DNA from: Myxococcales bacterium
GTDB lineage: Bacteria; Myxococcota_A; Polyangia; Polyangiales; Polyangiaceae
Direction of reading: 5' to 3'
DNA: 63,538 bases
Assembly: GCA_025355005.1 (NCBI GenBank)
Contig: JANXLV010000159.1
Span: 1 to 63,538 of the forward strand
Numbering within the stretch: the first letter of the stretch is position 1; every line of letters starts with the position of its first letter. Of this stretch, positions 44,962 through 54,031 are shown one piece after another. The translations under genes were made by a program, and so were the position numbers. The notes beneath the pieces were generated by a model. It made no database searches. It saw only the letters and a program-made list of their open reading frames with translations, and had not been told where the DNA came from.

Positions 44962-45678
44962 GTGCCCCCCGTCGGGGATCGCGAGGCCCGTCGTGCGGTC
45001 GTGCTCGTCGTCGGACATCGTCCGGTGCTCGAGGCCGAGGACGGAGCCGCGTCGCTGCTCACCCGGCTGGGCGCGAACGTCGTTGCGATCGATCTCTGGG
45101 ATGACCCGCGCGTCGCGCTGGCAGACGACGCGGCCGTGCGTGCGGTGGTGATCGAGGCGCAGGATAGGCCGGACCTCGCGGTGGCCGCTCTGCGCGCGAT
45201 CCGGAAGGACGAGGAGCTCGCCGTGGCGCCTGCGCTGCTCGTGATCCCGGAGCGCCAGGTCACGCGCATGGAGCCAAGCATCGGGTTCGACGACTTCATC
45301 GTGGCGCCGTACTTCGCCGCGGAGCTGTACGCCCGCATCCGCATGCTGGAATGGAAGAAGAGCGAGTTCTCCACCGAGGAGCGGCTCAAGATGGGCGAGA
45401 TCGTGATCGACCGCGCCGCACACGAAGCGCAGCTCGATGGCCACCAGGTGACGCTGACCGCGAAGGAGTTCGCGCTGCTGCTCTTCCTCATGCAGAACCG
45501 CGGCCGCGTGTACACGCGCGAGCAGCTGCTCGCCCGCGTGTGGGGCGCTCGCTACGAGGGTGGTCCCCGCACCGTGGACATCCACGTGCGAAGGCTTCGC
45601 GCCAAGTTCGGCGATGCGCTTCCGCTGGAGACCTTGCGCGGCGCGGGCTACAAGCTGCGAGCTCCAGGAGGAACGTGA
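44962..45678 (+). CDS. OmpR/PhoB-type regulator with degenerate receiver domain
   Basis: 238 aa. The C-terminal winged helix (residues about 135-235) is a normal OmpR DNA-binding domain: TLTAKEFALLLFLMQNRGRVYTREQLLARVWG...RTVDIHVRRLRAKFG. The receiver is damaged at every catalytic position: the acidic pair is replaced by VVGHR, the phospho-acceptor Asp by Glu65 (VVIEAQD), and the conserved Lys by Ala115 (FIVAPYF). It should therefore act without phosphorylation. It sits between tldD and pdxA; its TGA overlaps the pdxA ATG (45676-45680). GTG start at 44962, ten bases after tldD. Confidence 0.88.
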   Translation: MPPVGDREARRAVVLVVGHRPVLEAEDGAASLLTRLGANVVAIDLWDDPRVALADDAAVRAVVIEAQDRPDLAVAALRAIRKDEELAVAPALLVIPERQVTRMEPSIGFDDFIVAPYFAAELYARIRMLEWKKSEFSTEERLKMGEIVIDRAAHEAQLDGHQVTLTAKEFALLLFLMQNRGRVYTREQLLARVWGARYEGGPRTVDIHVRRLRAKFGDALPLETLRGAGYKLRAPGGT

Positions 45679-46742
45679 TGCTCGCGTTGTCGGTTGGGTG
45701 CCCGTCGGGCATCGGTCCAGAGGTCAGTGTCCGCGCGCTTCTGCAGGGGCGCGTGCGCGACGTTCTCCTGGTCGCGGACTTCGACGTGGTGGTGCGTGCG
45801 GTGGAGAACGCGGGGCTCGACGTGGCCGTGCATCGCGTGAGCGCGAACGCGGTGCGGTCGGCGGCGGGCCTCGCGCGCGCCACCAGGGGCGACGCTCTCT
45901 TCGTGTACCAGCCGGGACCCACGCTCGCAGAGAAAGAGCGGGTGCTCGGCACGCCGTCGGTAGCTGGCGGTCGCGCACAGCTCCTCTGGGTCGACACCGC
46001 ATGCGAGCTCGCGCGCGCGCGAATCGTCTCGGCCATGGTCACGGGTCCCGTCAGCAAGGAGGTCGTGGTGCGCGGTGGCGCGACGGGCTTCATCGGTCAC
46101 ACAGAGCACCTTGCCAAGCTGTGCGGGGTGCGAGACGTGACCATGGCGTTCGCAGCAGAGGCGTCGCGCGAACGGAACGCGTTCACCTCCGCGCTGGTCA
46201 CGACGCACCTGGCGCTCGCGGATGTTCCTCACGCTGTCACGGCGAAGCGCGTGGAGACGACAATCGTGCATCTTGCACGCTTTTTGACCACTATTTCCCG
46301 CAAAAAACGGTGCCGCGTGGTGATCGCTGGGCTCAATCCCCACGCGGGCGAGCATGGGCAGTTCGGGCGCGAGGAGCTCACGCGGATCATCCCGGCGATG
46401 ACGCGAGCGACCGCCAAGATCGGCGAGCAGATCACGCTGTCGGGGCCGCTACCGGTGGAGCACGCGTTCCGTCTGGCGCAGAGCGGCAGCGTGGACGGTG
46501 TGGTCGCGATGTACCACGACCAGGCAACCCTCGCGATGAAGCTCCTTTCGTTCGGTGAGGCAGTGAATGTCACGCTGGGCTTGCCCATCGTGCGCACCAG
46601 CGTCGATCACGGCACTGCATACGATCTTGCTGCCCGGGGCGGCGCGGATCCCGGCGGGATGGTTGCGGCGCTCGCGCTCGCGCGCCGGATGACGAAAGCT
46701 CACGGCGACGGCAGCGACGCCCGCGACATCATGAGCCGGTAG
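45678..46742 (+). CDS. pdxA: 4-hydroxythreonine-4-phosphate dehydrogenase
   Basis: 354 aa. PdxA makes 3-amino-1-hydroxyacetone phosphate in pyridoxal-5'-phosphate biosynthesis (DXP-dependent route) using NAD. Metal and substrate motifs are clear: GHTEHLAKLCG (His), GLNPHAGEHGQFGREE, YHDQATLAMKLLSF and RTSVDHGTAYDLA. N-terminal SVGCPSGIGPEV is typical. The ATG at 45678 overlaps the TGA of the upstream regulator (TGATG), so the three genes tldD-regulator-pdxA may share a transcript. Its 3' end overlaps the next gene, on the opposite strand, by 43 bases. Confidence 0.94.
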   Translation: MLALSVGCPSGIGPEVSVRALLQGRVRDVLLVADFDVVVRAVENAGLDVAVHRVSANAVRSAAGLARATRGDALFVYQPGPTLAEKERVLGTPSVAGGRAQLLWVDTACELARARIVSAMVTGPVSKEVVVRGGATGFIGHTEHLAKLCGVRDVTMAFAAEASRERNAFTSALVTTHLALADVPHAVTAKRVETTIVHLARFLTTISRKKRCRVVIAGLNPHAGEHGQFGREELTRIIPAMTRATAKIGEQITLSGPLPVEHAFRLAQSGSVDGVVAMYHDQATLAMKLLSFGEAVNVTLGLPIVRTSVDHGTAYDLAARGGADPGGMVAALALARRMTKAHGDGSDARDIMSR

Positions 46743-47194
46743 GCGAAGAACGCGATGGCAGAGACGGCCATCAGGACCGCGATGATGTTGATCGTCTTGT
46801 TCGACTTCGGCACCGGAGGAGACTTCATCGCGAACAGCAGCTGCGTCGCAGCCATCACCACGCCGTCGAGGCGCTTCTGCGCGCGCACCTTCTTCTCTGG
46901 ATCGGCGGTCATCGACTTGTACTTGCCAGCGAGCTCCGGGAGCTTCTGGTTCTTCACCGCATACTGCACGAGCGCTCCATGCGGCTTGTCGTCGTCCCAG
47001 GCCTCCACCACCCGAGCCCAAAGCGTGTCGAAGACAATGTCCCCAGTAGCCTCCCCCTGAACCTTCGCCCCGCCCTCGCCCTCGCCCTCGCCCTTCGCCT
47101 CGCCCTTCGCCTCGCCCTTGGCCTCTCCCTCGCCGCCCTCATCGGCATCCTCCGCGGGGGCGGTCGCATCGTCGGGCTTCGGCTGCTCGCTCAC
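46700..47194 (-). CDS. acidic/Gly-rich protein with C-terminal membrane anchor
   Basis: 164 aa starting at a GTG (VSEQPKPDD) whose GTGA overlaps the dtd stop, so it is translated with dtd. Residues about 20-45 are GEAKGE and GEGEGE repeats. A helical domain (about 50-135, WARVVEAWDDDKPHGALVQYAVKNQKLPELAGKY) follows, then one C-terminal hydrophobic segment (NIIAVLMAVSAIAFFAYRLM). It is probably anchored by its tail with the bulk in the cytoplasm. Function unknown; it overlaps pdxA head-on at its 3' end. Confidence 0.75.
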   Translation of the reverse strand: MSEQPKPDDATAPAEDADEGGEGEAKGEAKGEAKGEGEGEGGAKVQGEATGDIVFDTLWARVVEAWDDDKPHGALVQYAVKNQKLPELAGKYKSMTADPEKKVRAQKRLDGVVMAATQLLFAMKSPPVPKSNKTINIIAVLMAVSAIAFFAYRLMMSRASLPSP

Positions 47195-47649
47195 GAAGCA
47201 ATCGTCTCCGATTTCGGGCTCTCGATCCAGATCGTGACGGGCCCGTCGTTGTCGGAGATCACCTGCATGTGTGCCTGGAAGCGCCCGGTCTCCACGTGGA
47301 TCCTGGAGCGGGCGCTCTCGACGAACGCCTCGTAGAACGCCTTTGCCTCCGCGATCGGCATCGCGGCGTCGAAGCCGGGTCGGTTGCCGCGCCGCACGTC
47401 GGCGAAGAGCGTGAACTGGCTGACCAGGAGCAATGCGCCGCCCACGTCGACGACGCTCCTGCCCATCTTGCCAGCGTCGTCCTCGAACACCCGCAGGTTC
47501 AGGATCTTCGTGAGCAGCCATTCGGCGTCGCGGGGCGTGTCGCCCTTTCCCGCGCCCACGTACACGAGGAGGCCCCGCTCGATGCTGCCTGTCACCTGAC
47601 CGTCCACGAGGACGCGTGCCTCGCGGACGCGCTGTACGACGGCCCTCAT
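47191..47649 (-). CDS. dtd: D-aminoacyl-tRNA deacylase
   Basis: 152 aa. Removes D-amino acids mischarged on tRNA, protecting translation. The two conserved motifs are visible: SQFTLFADVRRGNRPGF in the middle and NDGPVTIW near the C-terminus, which form the active-site cross-subunit Gly-Pro pocket. Start at the ATG at 47649 (MRAVVQRVREARV). It lies in a minus-strand trio: the 18-cysteine protein 1 base upstream, and the acidic membrane protein coupled downstream by overlap. Confidence 0.95.
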   Translation of the reverse strand: MRAVVQRVREARVLVDGQVTGSIERGLLVYVGAGKGDTPRDAEWLLTKILNLRVFEDDAGKMGRSVVDVGGALLLVSQFTLFADVRRGNRPGFDAAMPIAEAKAFYEAFVESARSRIHVETGRFQAHMQVISDNDGPVTIWIESPKSETIAS

Positions 47650-47650
47650 C

Positions 47651-48088
47651 TCACGGCACCGGAAGGCGCAGCGCACGGGAGAGCCGCCCGACGATGTCGA
47701 AGTAGGCGGTGCGATCGTGCGGCTCGTTCAGGATGTGGAAGTCCTTCGCGGTGAGCCCCACGCATCCGAAGCAGTAGTTGCATCCGCGCAGGCCCGTGCA
47801 GCGAACCAGGTACGCGCTCTGCGTGCAGCGCTCGCACTCGATGAGATGCGAAGACGACAGACACGACGACGAGCGAACCGAGTGCGAGCAGTCCGTGCAG
47901 TCCTTGCACTCGCTGCAGTAGTGACAGCGCACGAGCCCCGTCGACTGCGTGCAAAACGTGCATTCTACACATTTCTCGCAACGCTCGCAGTGAAGGCACG
48001 AGACGTTGTCCGTGCCGCGAGAGAAGGCCGTCTGCAGCTCTCGATAGCGTGCCTCGAAGGTCTTCGCATCCAGCTCGGGGAGTGTCAT
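47651..48088 (-). CDS. protein with 18 cysteines at 3-residue spacing (CxxC repeat)
   Basis: 145 aa. Between residues 31 and 118 it has 18 cysteines, many spaced exactly three apart (CLHCERCEKCVECTFC, CHYCSECKDCTDC, CNYCFGC), giving a repeating CxxC register. The tail CNYCFGCVGLTAKDFHILNEP matches a motif I know from cysteine-repeat proteins of unknown function in several bacteria and candidate phyla, where CFGCxGLxxKxYxIxNxxY closes the repeat. The register suggests a beta-solenoid or multi-zinc fold, probably cytoplasmic because no signal is present. One base separates it from dtd, so they share a transcript. Confidence 0.78.
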   Translation of the reverse strand: MTLPELDAKTFEARYRELQTAFSRGTDNVSCLHCERCEKCVECTFCTQSTGLVRCHYCSECKDCTDCSHSVRSSSCLSSSHLIECERCTQSAYLVRCTGLRGCNYCFGCVGLTAKDFHILNEPHDRTAYFDIVGRLSRALRLPVP

Positions 48089-48244
48089 GTCGCATCAATC
48101 TAAACCGATATGACGTGAAGCGTTGCTTCACTAAGCGCTTCACGATCACTCGAAAAAAGGCAGTCGTTTTTTTGTCTCTGGTGGGGAGATGTAGGACGGT
48201 GGCCCTGCTCGTGAGCTCCCGCTCACTCCCCCTTGGAGGACCCG

Positions 48245-49558
48245 ATGAAGCCTGTTGTTTCGATTCTCGCTCTCGCCATTGCACTCGCCTCGAATGTTGC
48301 CTTTGCCTCCCCGGAAGCGGATGGCGCGAAGGACAACGTGAAGGTGGAGGCGTCCCACCAACACGCCGCCAAGAAGGACCACGCCAAGAAGGAAGAGTCC
48401 AAGAAGGACGAAGCCAAGAAGGAAGAGTCCAGGAAGGAAGAGGCGAAGAAGAAGCCGAGCAAGCAGCACGCTCGCACCATCGCGAAGACCCGCGCCCACG
48501 GTCATGACAAGGCACCGGCCGTCGTCCAGGCGACGATGCGCACGCCCGCGGCCATCAAGGAGCGCGACGCGAAGCCTTCGAAGACCAAGAAGACCGACAA
48601 GAAGGCCGACGCGAAGCACCCAACACACGCTGCGTTGGAGATCGATCCCGGCGCGCGTGATCACGGGGGCCAGGCGTCGACGGACATCGGCCACTCGGAG
48701 CCGCCGTCGTCCGCCCCGTCGTCCGCGCTTGCGCAGGTCGTCGCGAAGCCCTCGCACTCGAACCTGCCCGAGCTGCCGTCGCCCAGCACCGCGCTTTCGA
48801 ACGCGAGCGCACACGAGCCCGTCGCGAAGGAGCCGAAGCCAGAGGCAAAGAAGCACGGCAAGAAGGACGCGAAGACGGACGCCAAGAACGATCCGAAGGC
48901 GATCGTGGCTCCGAAGGCGCCCTGCCTTCATGCCAGCGTCGACTTCCTTCGCGGCGCCGAGATGGACTCGTTCCCGCTCACGCAGTGCGACGGCGCGGTC
49001 GCAACGCATGCGCAGGAGAAGCTCTCCGTCGTGCTCCGCCCGTTCTCGGTGAGCCGCCCGGCGGCGGACTCCGCGAAGGTGATGCACAAGGCGAGTGAGT
49101 TCTCGGCGGGCATCATGAAGGTCGATCCGGGGCTCGCGCTCCGCCTCGACAAGGTGCTCGACCACTTCAAGACCGACGGCCACGCGCCGAAGGTCGCGAT
49201 TGTCTCGGGCTCGCGGCCCACCTCGACTGGCAGTCTTCACTCGCTCGGTCGCGCGATGGACTTCCGCCTCGAGGGCGTGGACAACCTGAAGCTCGCGGAG
49301 TTCTGCAAGACGATCCCCGACACAGGCTGCGGCTACTACCCGAACAGCTCGTTCGTCCACCTGGACGTCCGCGAGGCAGGCTCCGGCCACACCGCGTGGA
49401 TCGACGCGAGCGGTCCCGGCGAGGCCCCGCGCTACGTGAGCCAGTGGCCGCTTCCGGCCACGGAGACCACGGAGAACAAGCCCGCCCCCGCCCCCGACAA
49501 GGTCGGCGGTGACAGCACCGAAGCGGCCGAGACCCCGGCCGAGACACCCGCACACTGA
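48245..49558 (+). CDS. exported M15/DUF882-like peptidoglycan peptidase with Lys-rich N-terminus
   Basis: 437 aa with a signal peptide (VVSILALAIALASNVAFA). Residues about 25-225 are Lys/Glu/Ala-rich and disordered, with KKEESKKDEA-type repeats. The C-terminal domain (about 230-400) has the M15/DUF882 metal site: SLHSLGRAMDFRLEG (HxxGxAxD) and FVHLDVREAG (HxD). Such proteins trim peptidoglycan in the periplasm. A strong ribosome binding site (GGAGGA) precedes the ATG at 48245. A terminator follows at 49590-49630. Confidence 0.86.
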   Translation: MKPVVSILALAIALASNVAFASPEADGAKDNVKVEASHQHAAKKDHAKKEESKKDEAKKEESRKEEAKKKPSKQHARTIAKTRAHGHDKAPAVVQATMRTPAAIKERDAKPSKTKKTDKKADAKHPTHAALEIDPGARDHGGQASTDIGHSEPPSSAPSSALAQVVAKPSHSNLPELPSPSTALSNASAHEPVAKEPKPEAKKHGKKDAKTDAKNDPKAIVAPKAPCLHASVDFLRGAEMDSFPLTQCDGAVATHAQEKLSVVLRPFSVSRPAADSAKVMHKASEFSAGIMKVDPGLALRLDKVLDHFKTDGHAPKVAIVSGSRPTSTGSLHSLGRAMDFRLEGVDNLKLAEFCKTIPDTGCGYYPNSSFVHLDVREAGSGHTAWIDASGPGEAPRYVSQWPLPATETTENKPAPAPDKVGGDSTEAAETPAETPAH

Positions 49559-49589
49559 TACGACTTACTTAGTTCACGAGCAGTTCGGT

Positions 49590-49630
49590 CGCCGCGCAAT
49601 CCAAGGGGGAATGCGCGGCGCCCGGCTTTT
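49590..49630 (+). terminator. intrinsic terminator after the M15-like gene
   Basis: A 9-bp perfect stem (CGCCGCGCA at 49590-49598, TGCGCGGCG at 49612-49620) is followed by CCCGGCTTTT. It lies 31 bases beyond the stop codon on the plus strand. Confidence 0.75.
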
Positions 49631-49643
49631 GTAGGGTCGATGT

Positions 49644-50345
49644 TCAGCGTCGAAGCTTGAGGAGTCGGCGGATCGCAGGGCCCTGGCGCCTGCTGATCTC
49701 CACCGACGTACCGTCCGTCAGCGTCGCGGCGAGCGCGCCGTCGTCCGAGGCCAGCTCCCGGATTGCGTTCGCCCGGACGAGCGCGTTGCGGTGGACTCGC
49801 ACGAAGCCTCGCTCCGATAGCCGTTCTTCGAGCGCGTCCAGGCTCTCACGAAGGAGGTGGGTCTCTCCGTCCACCTGCGCCTCCGTGTACTTGTCGGTCG
49901 CTCGCAGGGCCAGCGCCTTCGTAACGTCGACGAGGCTCATGCCGTGCGCTCCGTGGACGGGGATGATGCAGCTCCCCGCGTCTGCCGCGGGCGTGACGCT
50001 CGCACGTCTGCGGACGCGCTCGAGCGCTCGCTCCAGGCGCTCCTGCCTGATGGGCTTCGTGAGGTAGTCGACGGCGTCGAGATCGAACGCTCGCGCTGCG
50101 AACTCGACGTGCGCGGTCGTGAAGATCACGGCGGGCATGCCTACCGTCCGCGCCACCGACAGACCGTCCACGCCTGGCATCTGGATGTCGAGCAGCACCG
50201 TGTCGGGCGCGGTCTGCGAGACGAGCCTGATCGCAGCGGCGCCGCTGTCCGCCTCGCCCACGAGAACGACGTCGCGGATCTTCGCGAGCTGCCGTATGAG
50301 CCGCGCCCGCGCGAGCGGCTCGTCGTCGACAACGAGGACCTTCAC
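49644..50345 (-). CDS. LytTR-family response regulator
   Basis: 233 aa. The receiver is complete: VVDDEP, phospho-acceptor in TVLLDIQMPGVDG, and Lys in DYLTKPI. The LytTR DNA-binding domain occupies about residues 130-230 (RATDKYTEAQVDGETHLLRESLDALEERL...FVRVHRNALVRANAI). It pairs with the LytS-type kinase upstream, whose stop overlaps its GTG start (50342-50345). Such pairs often control cell wall or exported-polymer genes; no direct target is visible. Confidence 0.94.
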   Translation of the reverse strand: MKVLVVDDEPLARARLIRQLAKIRDVVLVGEADSGAAAIRLVSQTAPDTVLLDIQMPGVDGLSVARTVGMPAVIFTTAHVEFAARAFDLDAVDYLTKPIRQERLERALERVRRRASVTPAADAGSCIIPVHGAHGMSLVDVTKALALRATDKYTEAQVDGETHLLRESLDALEERLSERGFVRVHRNALVRANAIRELASDDGALAATLTDGTSVEISRRQGPAIRRLLKLRR

Positions 50346-51391
50346 ACCGCCGCCGCGGGCACGCGCAGCTCGCACTCGAAGCCGCCGCCTTCACGCTCTC
50401 GCACGGAGAACCGCGCGCGTTGACCGTACGTGAGCGCGAGGCGTTCACGCAGGTTGGCGAGTCCCGTCTTGTTGCCCTTGCGCGTGGACTTGCCGGGGCC
50501 CACGCCGTCGTCCGCGACGGTGAGCACGACGTCGCCCTTGTCCCTGTGGCCCGACACCGCGATCTCGCCGCCATTCGTGCGATTCGAGAAGCCGTGGAGC
50601 ACCGCGTTCTCGACCAGCGGCTGGAGCAGCATCGGCGGCAGACGCTCCTCGCGCAGTCCGGCGTCGACGTCGATACGCATGCGCAGGCGGTCACCGAAGC
50701 GGGCTTGCTCGATCTCCAGATAGTCGCGCACCGCGCCGAGCTCCTCGTCGATCGTCACGTCGTCGCGCGAGCTGGACGCGATGCTGTACTGGAGCACCCC
50801 CGCGAGGCGCTCCACCGTGGACTCCGCGAGGTCTGGATCCGTCGGGATGAGGCTGGCGATCGCGTTGAGCGTGTTGAACAGGAAGTGCGGGTTCACCTGC
50901 GACTGAAGCGCGGAGAGCCGCGCACGGAGCGCGAGCGACTCACTCTCCTTCGCACGCGCCGCCTCTGCCTGCGCGCGAGCAGCGAGGAACGTGCCCAGGC
51001 GACCCGCCGCCACGTACACCACGCCCACCGCGAGCGCGCGGCCGATGAAGGGCGCCGTCGGGCCCGCGAGATTCGCGTCGAGCCACACCAGTCGTGGCAG
51101 GAGAACCAGCATCACGGCGATCACGGTCACGGCGCCGATCACCAGGAGCAAAAGGGCCGCGAGCGCACGCGAACGCGTCGCCGCGAGCACGTGCGGCGCC
51201 GTGAAGTTCATCGCGAGGTGGAGCGACAGGCCGGCGGCCACGGTGCACATCCACGTCGACAAAAGGCATCCCGCCGCGCGCTCGAGCGTGGGTAGCCCGC
51301 TGCCGTCCTGAGCGACCAGCAGTGTGACCACCGGCGTCGCCAGGGTGAGCCAGTAAAACGCCTCACGAGCCAGAAAAGGAGTCGTCTTCAC
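50342..51391 (-). CDS. LytS-type sensor histidine kinase
   Basis: 349 aa with about four to five membrane helices (residues 1-140), then the His_kinase (pfam06580) domain: LQSQVNPHFLFNTLNAIASL contains the phospho-His, and QPLVENAVLHGF (N box), VADDGVGPG (G1) and TGLANLRERL (G2) give the ATPase. It lacks an obvious periplasmic sensor domain, so it probably senses in the membrane. Cotranscribed and coupled with the LytTR regulator. Confidence 0.94.
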   Translation of the reverse strand: MKTTPFLAREAFYWLTLATPVVTLLVAQDGSGLPTLERAAGCLLSTWMCTVAAGLSLHLAMNFTAPHVLAATRSRALAALLLLVIGAVTVIAVMLVLLPRLVWLDANLAGPTAPFIGRALAVGVVYVAAGRLGTFLAARAQAEAARAKESESLALRARLSALQSQVNPHFLFNTLNAIASLIPTDPDLAESTVERLAGVLQYSIASSSRDDVTIDEELGAVRDYLEIEQARFGDRLRMRIDVDAGLREERLPPMLLQPLVENAVLHGFSNRTNGGEIAVSGHRDKGDVVLTVADDGVGPGKSTRKGNKTGLANLRERLALTYGQRARFSVREREGGGFECELRVPAAAV

Positions 51392-51490
51392 GAAGAATCA
51401 GATAGCACGCTGCCCGTCACCGCGCCCCCGCGCGCGACGAACGCAGCAATCGAACCGACGAACGGCACGGAACGTCAGAGCGTCAGAGCT

Positions 51491-52681
<1,191 letters not shown>

Positions 52682-52770
52682 GGTGCCACCATTGCATCCG
52701 TTATAGCGGATTTCAAGGGGCGTTCGTGCGACGGGCCATTTTCCCGGCGTTTTCACGCCGCTCAGGCCGC

Positions 52771-53520
52771 TCACGGGCTCGGGATGAGCACCTTGCACGT
52801 CGCGTTCGGCGAGCCCCCGGGTCCCGCTCTCCGCACGGCATCGCGATCGATCTGCCCAGCATCGCTCGTCAGGAGGCACACGATCATCGGCGTCTGCCCC
52901 GTGACGCGGAACGCGCCCGGCACGGGGACCTTGTTCCCGCAATCGATGTCGTCCGCGGCCAGCGGGAAGCTCGGGGCGCCGTTCTCCCACACGACCACGT
53001 CGACCCGCGTGCGCGCGTGCGGCGGACACGTCACCACCACCTTGAAGCGATCCCCGTCGTGAAACGAGCCACCGGCCTCCTCGAACGTCGCCTCGTCATC
53101 GCGAACGAGCCCGAACGAGACACCATCACCCTTCACACGAACGCCGTCACCGGGTCCCTCCACGGGCCGCGAGAGGAACAGCAACATCGCCGCCGCAATC
53201 GCGAGCGCACCAGCGACAGGCCAGGCACGGCGAAGGAAGGAGACGTTGGAGGGGGTCGAGGTCGAGGTCGGTGTCGAGGTCGAGGTCGGGGTCGAGGTCG
53301 AGGTCGAGGTCGAGGTCGAGGTCGAAGTCGAAGTCGAAGTCGTCCTCATCGCTGGCAGCGGCTTCGCGTCGTCTTCCACGATCCCCGCGAGCGCCGCCTT
53401 GCAGGACTCGCACTCCGCGAGATGCTCATCAATCGCCTGCTTTTTCTCGCTCGAAATCTCTCCCAGCTGGTACTGCTCCAGCCTCAGGAAGGAGATCGGC
53501 GTGCCAGTGCACTTGCTCAT
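52771..53520 (-). CDS. zinc-binding transmembrane anti-sigma factor
   Basis: 249 aa. The N-terminus is a zf-HC2/ZAS domain with Hx3Cx2C (His33, Cys37, Cys40 in HLAECESCK), which holds the ECF sigma factor. Residues 60-90 are a Thr/Ser/Pro linker written in the GGTCGA hexamer. A single membrane helix (about 98-117, AGALAIAAAMLLFLS) leads to a periplasmic beta-sandwich-like domain (about 122-249) with GDGVSFGLVRDD and FHDGDRFKVVVTC. Its ATG overlaps the sigma factor stop (ATGA, 53517-53520). It would release the sigma factor on an envelope signal. It is the last gene of the caspase operon. Confidence 0.88.
   Translation of the reverse strand: MSKCTGTPISFLRLEQYQLGEISSEKKQAIDEHLAECESCKAALAGIVEDDAKPLPAMRTTSTSTSTSTSTSTSTSTPTSTSTPTSTSTPSNVSFLRRAWPVAGALAIAAAMLLFLSRPVEGPGDGVRVKGDGVSFGLVRDDEATFEEAGGSFHDGDRFKVVVTCPPHARTRVDVVVWENGAPSFPLAADDIDCGNKVPVPGAFRVTGQTPMIVCLLTSDAGQIDRDAVRRAGPGGSPNATCKVLIPSP
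53254..53340 (-). repeat. in-frame GGTCGA-type hexanucleotide array in the anti-sigma factor linker
   Basis: About 15 GAGGTC/GAAGTC/GGGGTC units are read as Thr-Ser (with Thr-Pro variants) between the zinc domain and the membrane helix of the anti-sigma factor. Confidence 0.92.
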
Positions 53521-54026
53521 GATGCTTCTCCTTCCCTGGTGAGGCCGCGTACGGCGGTCGTGATGTCGTCGAGCTTCTTGCCGATCGTCTTGCGGCTCGT
53601 GGACAGCTGCTCCGCGATCTCCTCCTGCGTCATGTCGTCGAAGTACCGGTAGAACAGGATCTCGAGCGTCTGGTCGTCCAGCGTCTTCGTGAGCTTCACC
53701 AGCAGGTCCATGTCGAGCACGCGGTCGTCGCAGCGGGTGCGCGGCGCGCCGATCAGCGTTCCCGTCTCGCGCTCGAGGAGGCGCGCGCGGTTCTTCTCGT
53801 CGCGCACGTACGAGAGGCACCGGTGCGTGGTCGCGCGGTACAGGTACGGGAGATCGAGCGTGGGGGCGGGGTTCTGAAGCATGTCGACGAACAATCCTTG
53901 GACCATGTCCTGCGCGTCCTCACGGCTCCTCAGAATGCGCTGCGCCTTGCGAACGAGCGCACGCCCGTAGCGCTGGTACGCATCCGCGCTCTCTCGCGAA
54001 AGCGATCGCTGTCCTTCAGGCTGCAT
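53517..54026 (-). CDS. ECF-type RNA polymerase sigma factor
   Basis: 169 aa. Region 2 spans residues about 10-80 (YQRYGRALVRKAQRILRSREDAQDMVQGLFVDML, then YLYRATTHRCLSYVRDEKNR), and region 4 spans about 110-165 (TLEILFYRYFDDMTQEEIAEQLSTSRKTIGKKLDDI). There is no region 3, as expected for ECF factors. Start at the ATG at 54026, 5 bases after the lipoprotein stop. It is coupled by ATGA to its anti-sigma factor and sits downstream of the caspase and lipoprotein genes, so it probably autoregulates that operon. Confidence 0.92.
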   Translation of the reverse strand: MQPEGQRSLSRESADAYQRYGRALVRKAQRILRSREDAQDMVQGLFVDMLQNPAPTLDLPYLYRATTHRCLSYVRDEKNRARLLERETGTLIGAPRTRCDDRVLDMDLLVKLTKTLDDQTLEILFYRYFDDMTQEEIAEQLSTSRKTIGKKLDDITTAVRGLTREGEAS

Positions 54027-54031
54027 GTCGC

